Source: CBDTYW01 sp965364735 (lineage in GTDB: Bacteria; Actinomycetota; Nitriliruptoria; Nitriliruptorales; Nitriliruptoraceae). Taken from it: a stretch of DNA of 9,618 nt. The DNA lies in NCBI GenBank assembly GCA_965364735.1, contig CBDTYW010000141.1, forward strand, positions 1-9,618. Direction: 5' to 3'. Of the stretch, positions 6,188 through 9,618 are shown one piece after another. Under the pieces are notes generated by a model, which had not been told where the DNA came from, searched no databases, and was given only the letters and a program-made list of their open reading frames with translations. Numbering within the stretch: the stretch's first letter is position 1; each line of letters starts with the position of its first letter. The translations under genes were made by a program, and so were the position numbers.

Positions 6188-7042
6188 CTACCCGCGGGCC
6201 GTGTCACCGACCACCGCGCGGTAGAAACCGTCGATCCAGACGTATCGCTGCTCCGACCACGCAGAGGGTGGGAGCGGGGAGTCGTCGCACGTCGCGACGA
6301 TCTCCTGCACGCCGTCCGCGTCGTCGTCGCGGAAGCTGACCCCGACCACGCCGTACGTCGCCGTCCCGTCGTTGCAGCCCCCGACCGCGGTCACCGCGTC
6401 GAGCCGGAGACGGGCGTTCACCGCCCAGACGGTCGCGGACGCGCCGGACGTGCCCGCCCGCTGATGCACGACGATCTCGAGGCGGCCGTCACCGTTGATG
6501 TCGCTGATCCCGAGCCGCGCGACCTCGTCGGCGGCGCCGCCCGTCTGGACGTGGCTGATCTCGTACATCGAGCCGTTCCACGTGACGAGCTCGACGCGCG
6601 AGGACCGGCTGCCGGTGTCGACCCACGCGAACACGAGCTCCGTCGTGCCGTCGTCGTCCAGGTCGACGGCGACATGCTCGAGGTCCGCGGAGCCTTCGGG
6701 GCGGTGGGATGCGACGAAGCGGGCCCGGTCCGCGTCGGTCGGCCCAGACGGCTCCGGATCGGGCGTCTCGGTGGGCTCGGTGGGCGCGTCGCTGCTGCCG
6801 TCGTCCGGCTCGCTGGCGTCGTCCGACGAGGCGTCATCGGTCGGCGTGGCGTCATCGGTCGGCGAGGCGTTGGCCTCGACCAGCGCGGTGGCCGTGGTGT
6901 CGACGGACGTCGGCTCCTCGACCAGCTCTGCGACGAGACGTCCGCCGTCACGATCGATCGCCGGCTCGACGGCCGAACCTCCACAGGACACCGCGAAGAG
7001 CGCGACGACAGCACAGGCTGCCACCCGCCGAGAGGTGGTCAC
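6188..7042 (-). CDS. Lipoprotein with calcium-loop (FG-GAP/VCBS-like) repeats
   Basis: The 284-residue product starts with a signal peptide: Arg-Arg at 5-6, a hydrophobic core (8-18) and a lipobox AVSC giving lipid-modified Cys20, so it should be exported and anchored to the outer face of the membrane. Residues 45-105 form a disordered Asp/Thr/Ser/Pro-rich spacer. The folded part has three aspartate loops, DLDDDG (127-132), DINGDG (181-186) and DDDADG (239-244), each followed by a short hydrophobic strand (TELVF, LEIVV, QEIVA). This is the pattern of FG-GAP/VCBS beta-propeller blades or similar calcium-binding repeats. Two cysteines at 223 and 252 might pair. The GTG start at 7042 overlaps the stop of the upstream hydrolase gene (GTGA, 4 bp), with GGAG 7 nt before it inside that gene, so translation is probably coupled. 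It is the last gene of the dehalogenase operon. Its ligand is unknown. Confidence 0.8.
   Translation of the reverse strand: MTTSRRVAACAVVALFAVSCGGSAVEPAIDRDGGRLVAELVEEPTSVDTTATALVEANASPTDDATPTDDASSDDASEPDDGSSDAPTEPTETPDPEPSGPTDADRARFVASHRPEGSADLEHVAVDLDDDGTTELVFAWVDTGSRSSRVELVTWNGSMYEISHVQTGGAADEVARLGISDINGDGRLEIVVHQRAGTSGASATVWAVNARLRLDAVTAVGGCNDGTATYGVVGVSFRDDDADGVQEIVATCDDSPLPPSAWSEQRYVWIDGFYRAVVGDTARG
6830..6864. repeat. 18-bp tandem repeat in the lipoprotein spacer
   Basis: GGCGTCATCGGTCGGCG occurs at 6830-6846 and again exactly at 6848-6864, an 18-bp period. A degenerate copy precedes it at about 6815. It encodes the repeated peptide PTDDA(T/S) in the disordered spacer, so copy-number change would lengthen or shorten the spacer without shifting the frame. 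Confidence 0.8.
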
Positions 7043-7908
7043 GTGAGGCTCCAGAGGTCAGGGTCGTCGTGGCGGACCCGTCCCTCCGTGCGCAGCTTCG
7101 CGAGCGTGGCCAGCGTCGAGAGCTCGGCGGCCGGCCAGAGGTGGGGCGCCACGTCCCAGTAGACCGTGGCGACGACCTCACGCGCTGTGGCCGTTCGGCC
7201 AGTGATGGCCGTCAGGACCTGGCCCTCCCGGTGGGCGCGGTGGTCCAGGTAGAAGCGGATGACCGCGTGAGGGTCCTCCCCCAGCGCCGGTCCGTGGCCG
7301 GGCAGGAGCCGGTCGGTGTCGAGGTCCAGGATCCGCCGCAGCGAGGCCAGGTAGGCGACGAGATCGCCGTCCGGGTGCGCGACGACGGACGTTCCACGCC
7401 CGAGGACGTGATCGCCGATCACGAGATCCCCGTCCGGGAGGCGGTAGGTGACGTGGTCGGCGGCGTGGCCCGGCGTGGCGACGACGTCGAGCACGAGGCC
7501 GGCAATGTCGAGACGCGAGTCCCCGCGCAGCACGGTCCCGTGCGCACCGGCGACCTCGGGCGTGGTCGCGTGCAGCTGGGCCCCGTGCGCGGTGGCCCAC
7601 GCGGCGGCGGCCTCGGAGTGGTCGCCGTGGTGATGGGTCACGAGGACCGCGGCGAGCTCGGCGTCACGCTCCGCGAGGACGGCTTCGACGCGCGCGCGGT
7701 GGTCGGGCTGGTCCGGGCCGGGGTCGATCACGACCGCCCCGCCGGTGCCGGGGACGCCCACGACGTAGGTGTTGGTCCCGTCGAGCGTCATCATCGACGG
7801 GTTCTGGGCGAGGACGCGCGTCGTCAGCTCACCGAGCCGTTCGACGGTCGGCAACGCGCCGAAGGCCGGGAGGTCCCAGGCTTTGCGCGGGTCGACCGGG
7901 ACCGACAT
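7039..7908 (-). CDS. Metallo-beta-lactamase-fold hydrolase (LACTB2 / glyoxalase II-like)
   Basis: A 289-residue soluble protein. The metal site is complete: THHHGDH (91-97, giving His92, His94, Asp96 and His97), His148 in TPGHAADH, Asp166 in GDHVLG, and His205 in PGHGP. The early TLDGTNTYVVG segment (41-51) and the C-terminal helical, winged-helix-like part (about 238-289) match the LACTB2-like subgroup, whose members include thioester hydrolases and an RNA endonuclease. The substrate cannot be read from sequence. The chosen ATG at 7908 lies 1 nt after the stop of the dehalogenase gene; an earlier in-frame ATG (7947) would overlap that gene by 38 bp and adds residues unlike the family. The stop overlaps the lipoprotein start by 4 bp. 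This is the middle gene of a three-gene operon. Confidence 0.87.
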   Translation of the reverse strand: MSVPVDPRKAWDLPAFGALPTVERLGELTTRVLAQNPSMMTLDGTNTYVVGVPGTGGAVVIDPGPDQPDHRARVEAVLAERDAELAAVLVTHHHGDHSEAAAAWATAHGAQLHATTPEVAGAHGTVLRGDSRLDIAGLVLDVVATPGHAADHVTYRLPDGDLVIGDHVLGRGTSVVAHPDGDLVAYLASLRRILDLDTDRLLPGHGPALGEDPHAVIRFYLDHRAHREGQVLTAITGRTATAREVVATVYWDVAPHLWPAAELSTLATLAKLRTEGRVRHDDPDLWSLT

Positions 7909-7909
7909 C

Positions 7910-8797
7910 TCAGGCGAGCCCGTCGTACCAGGCGGCCAGGGCTTCACCGATCTCGTGCGGCGAGTCCTCCTGGATGAAGTGCGAGCCGCGGACGGTGACC
8001 TCGGTCTGGTTGTTCCAGCTGCGCGCGAACTCGCGGGCGGCGCCGGTCAGGATCGACCCGGGGTCGGCGTTGATGAACAGCTTCGGGATCGTGCTGCGCG
8101 AGAGGAACTCACCGTAGGCGCGGACGGCCTCGGTGACGTCTGCCGGAACGCCGTCGAGCGGGAGCTCTCGCGGCCAGGCAAGGGTCGGGCGACGGGACTC
8201 GCCAGCCTCGAGGTAGGGGCGGCGGTACTCGGCCATCTCGCGGGGGCCGAGCTCCCGCAGGACCAGCGCCGGCAGGATCTTCTCGACGAACTCGTTCTTG
8301 CGCAGCGCCATCTGCTCACCGGAAGGTCCGCGCAGCGCCTCGAAGATCGTGCGCGCCTCGGACGGCCACGCATCCCACGACAGCGGGGCGACGATGGCCT
8401 CCATGTACGCGATGCCCTTGATCTTGTTGGCGTTGCGGCGGGCGAAGTCGAAGCCGAGGGCCGAGCCCCAGTCGTGCAGGACCAGGGTGATGGGGCCCTC
8501 GACGCGGGCCGCGACGAGCCAGGCGTCGAGGTGGCGGCGGTGCTCGGCGAAGGTGTAGAGCTCCTCCGGCTTCTTCCCCGTGCGCTTGTCCGAGTCGCCC
8601 ATGCCGACGAGGTCCGGCGCGAGGCAACGGCCGCGGTCCTGCAGGTGCGGCATGACGTTGCGCCACACGTACGACGACGTCGGGTTGCCGTGGAGGAACA
8701 GGATCGGGTCGCCCTCCCCGACCTCGGCGTGTGACATCTCGAGGCCCAACACCGGCGATCGGTACTTCGGCAGGTGCTGGACGGGGTCGATGGCCAT
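7910..8797 (-). CDS. dhaA: Haloalkane dehalogenase, HLD-II type
   Basis: An alpha/beta-hydrolase of 295 residues, the normal size. Haloalkane dehalogenases split carbon-halogen bonds with water, giving an alcohol, halide and a proton. All expected catalytic elements are visible: oxyanion and halide-binding Asn38 in HGNPTSS (36-42), nucleophile Asp109 with halide-binding Trp110 in LHDWG, catalytic acid Glu133 in YMEAI, and base His273 in GSHFIQEDSP. The acid following the nucleophile strand, together with the Asn/Trp pair, places it in subfamily II (the LinB and DhaA group), whose residue numbering it nearly matches. Its natural substrate is unknown; many such enzymes have none identified. The ATG at 8797 gives the family-typical N-terminus and has GAGGA 10 nt upstream; the frame stays open to 8911 but that part is low-complexity. 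It is the first gene of the operon with the hydrolase and lipoprotein. Confidence 0.88.
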   Translation of the reverse strand: MAIDPVQHLPKYRSPVLGLEMSHAEVGEGDPILFLHGNPTSSYVWRNVMPHLQDRGRCLAPDLVGMGDSDKRTGKKPEELYTFAEHRRHLDAWLVAARVEGPITLVLHDWGSALGFDFARRNANKIKGIAYMEAIVAPLSWDAWPSEARTIFEALRGPSGEQMALRKNEFVEKILPALVLRELGPREMAEYRRPYLEAGESRRPTLAWPRELPLDGVPADVTEAVRAYGEFLSRSTIPKLFINADPGSILTGAAREFARSWNNQTEVTVRGSHFIQEDSPHEIGEALAAWYDGLA

Positions 8798-8904
8798 GAT
8801 CGGGCGGTCCTCGTCGGGCGACGTCGTGCGGGGCGCCAACGCTAGCCCGCCATGCACCCCGCCACCATGCCCGCGGCTCTCGTCTCGTGAAGTCTTCTCA
8901 AACA

Positions 8905-8933
8905 TTGACAAACAGCGTTGCAGCCCACATCAT
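8905..8933 (+). promoter_or_regulatory. Sigma-70-type promoter for the right-edge gene
   Basis: A perfect TTGACA (8905-8910) is followed after 17 bp by CATCAT (8928-8933), four of six bases matching TATAAT. Transcription would begin near 8940, leaving a leader of about 25 nt before the ATG at 8966. It lies in the 168-bp gap shared with the divergent dehalogenase operon, for which I see no clear promoter. Confidence 0.6.
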
Positions 8934-8965
8934 CGCCTTCAGCATCATCACCACGGGGGGCATCC

Positions 8966-9618
8966 ATGGCACGGACGAGCACGCTGACGCACTGGATCGA
9001 CCCGGACGCCTGCCGACAGCTCGCCGACACGATGGACCGCGCGGCGGCCGATCTCGGCGGGATCCTGCGGGGTGTGGAGCTCGAGGGTGGCGACCTCGAG
9101 GCGTTGCGGGTGCTGTCCCACGTGACACGCCGCACGTCGGCATGGGCCCCCGAGCTGCACCGTCGTGCGGATCTCGCCGAGTTCACCTGGTCACCTGCCC
9201 GGCCGCTGACGGCGGTCCCGGAGCCGAGCTGGTGGACGCGCGGCGTCAGTCTGGCCGGGCGGCTCCGCGACCTCGTGTTCGGAGCGCCCGAGCCCGACGC
9301 ACCCGACGCTGCCGCGATCCGCCGTCGCGTCGCGGACATCATCGGCTCGGCCGATCGCTGGCAGGACCACGGGCCGGTGGCGTCGCCGACGCTCGTCGGC
9401 GAGCTGCCCGGCACCCCCACCGGCGGCCAGGCCGCGCGCCTCCGCGACCTCATCGTCGAGCTCGGGACGAGCGGTGGCGGCGGCGGCGGGATCGTGCTGG
9501 ACGCGCTGACCCCGGACGGCCTCCGGAGCCTCCTGCTGCACCTCGTCGACACCGCGCAGCCGATCGCCGCCGACGGCTGGAGGGCTGCCGAGCCGGCCCT
9601 GCGTCAGGCGCTCGACGA
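8966..9618 (+). CDS. Unidentified protein, N-terminal part only (runs off the right edge)
   Basis: The frame is open from the ATG at 8966 to the window end, 217 codons with no stop, preceded by GGGGGG 5 nt upstream and a good promoter. The codon third positions are strongly G/C, as expected of coding DNA here. The protein begins MARTSTLTHWIDPDACRQLA and continues as a helical N-terminal region (about 12-72) ending in SAWAPELHRRADLAEF. Then come a Pro/Trp-rich linker (78-92), further helices (94-130), a Gly/Pro-rich link with six glycines (170-175), and more helix. No signal peptide or membrane segment is seen. The four-helix-like start with a WAPEL motif loosely recalls N-termini of large actinobacterial proteins exported by type VII-like systems, but this is a resemblance, not an identification. 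The dehalogenase operon is divergent. Confidence 0.72.
   Translation, partial: MARTSTLTHWIDPDACRQLADTMDRAAADLGGILRGVELEGGDLEALRVLSHVTRRTSAWAPELHRRADLAEFTWSPARPLTAVPEPSWWTRGVSLAGRLRDLVFGAPEPDAPDAAAIRRRVADIIGSADRWQDHGPVASPTLVGELPGTPTGGQAARLRDLIVELGTSGGGGGGIVLDALTPDGLRSLLLHLVDTAQPIAADGWRAAEPALRQALD

Noticed and set aside
6709..7977. A 422-codon plus-strand frame across the lipoprotein and hydrolase genes
   Set aside because: It is extremely Arg-rich and lies antisense to two genes with intact motifs.
8798..8911. N-terminal extension of the dehalogenase to an ATG at 8911
   Set aside because: The 38 extra residues are low-complexity and would make the enzyme longer than its family. The 8797 start puts the catalytic residues within one position of LinB numbering.
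8842..9552. A 236-codon minus-strand frame opposite the right-edge gene
   Set aside because: It is Ser/Arg/Pro-rich low-complexity sequence. The plus-strand frame has a promoter, a ribosome binding site and ordered helices, and is preferred.

Overview
The window is very GC-rich with strong G/C third-position bias. Its genes (an actinobacterial-type small basic protein, a single dynamin-like GTPase, a cation antiporter tail of the DUF4040/MbhE type) suggest a high-GC actinomycete. An early-branching lineage such as Thermoleophilia, Acidimicrobiia or Nitriliruptoria is my guess, mainly because the PEP carboxykinase is a divergent ATP-type enzyme rather than the GTP-type usual in many Actinomycetota. 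No sequence here fixes the taxon.

Layout, left to right. The left edge (3-191, +) holds the last 62 codons of a membrane gene resembling the MbhE-like end of MrpA-type antiporters. It faces a flippase-type membrane protein (254-1579, -). A strong hairpin terminator (1622-1649) separates the flippase from the upstream PEP carboxykinase gene pckA (1682-3217, -). A 450-bp gap (3218-3667) follows, carrying inverted repeats in the leaders of both divergent genes. Next is a 137-residue basic, helical protein of unknown function (3668-4081, +). A perfect 15-bp hairpin (4115-4149) closes it and the gene facing it, a dynamin-like GTPase (4191-6071, -).

Upstream of the GTPase, three tightly packed minus-strand genes form a probable operon read from 8797 down to 6188: an HLD-II haloalkane dehalogenase, a metallo-beta-lactamase-fold hydrolase starting 1 nt after it, and a lipoprotein with three calcium-loop-like motifs whose GTG start overlaps the hydrolase stop by 4 bp. 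The GTPase lies 116 bp further downstream and may or may not be co-transcribed. Divergently, a partial gene (8966 to the window end, +) begins behind a good TTGACA promoter. It runs off the edge, and its helical, WA-PEL-containing N-terminus loosely resembles N-termini of large secreted actinobacterial proteins.

Most of the window reads as ordinary chromosomal housekeeping and accessory genes. No tRNA, rRNA, CRISPR array, insertion sequence or attachment site was seen. The points most worth a second look are the unusual GTPase (weak G4 motif, no partner gene), the divergent PEP carboxykinase with its structured leader, the dehalogenase-hydrolase-lipoprotein operon, and the unidentified gene cut by the right edge.
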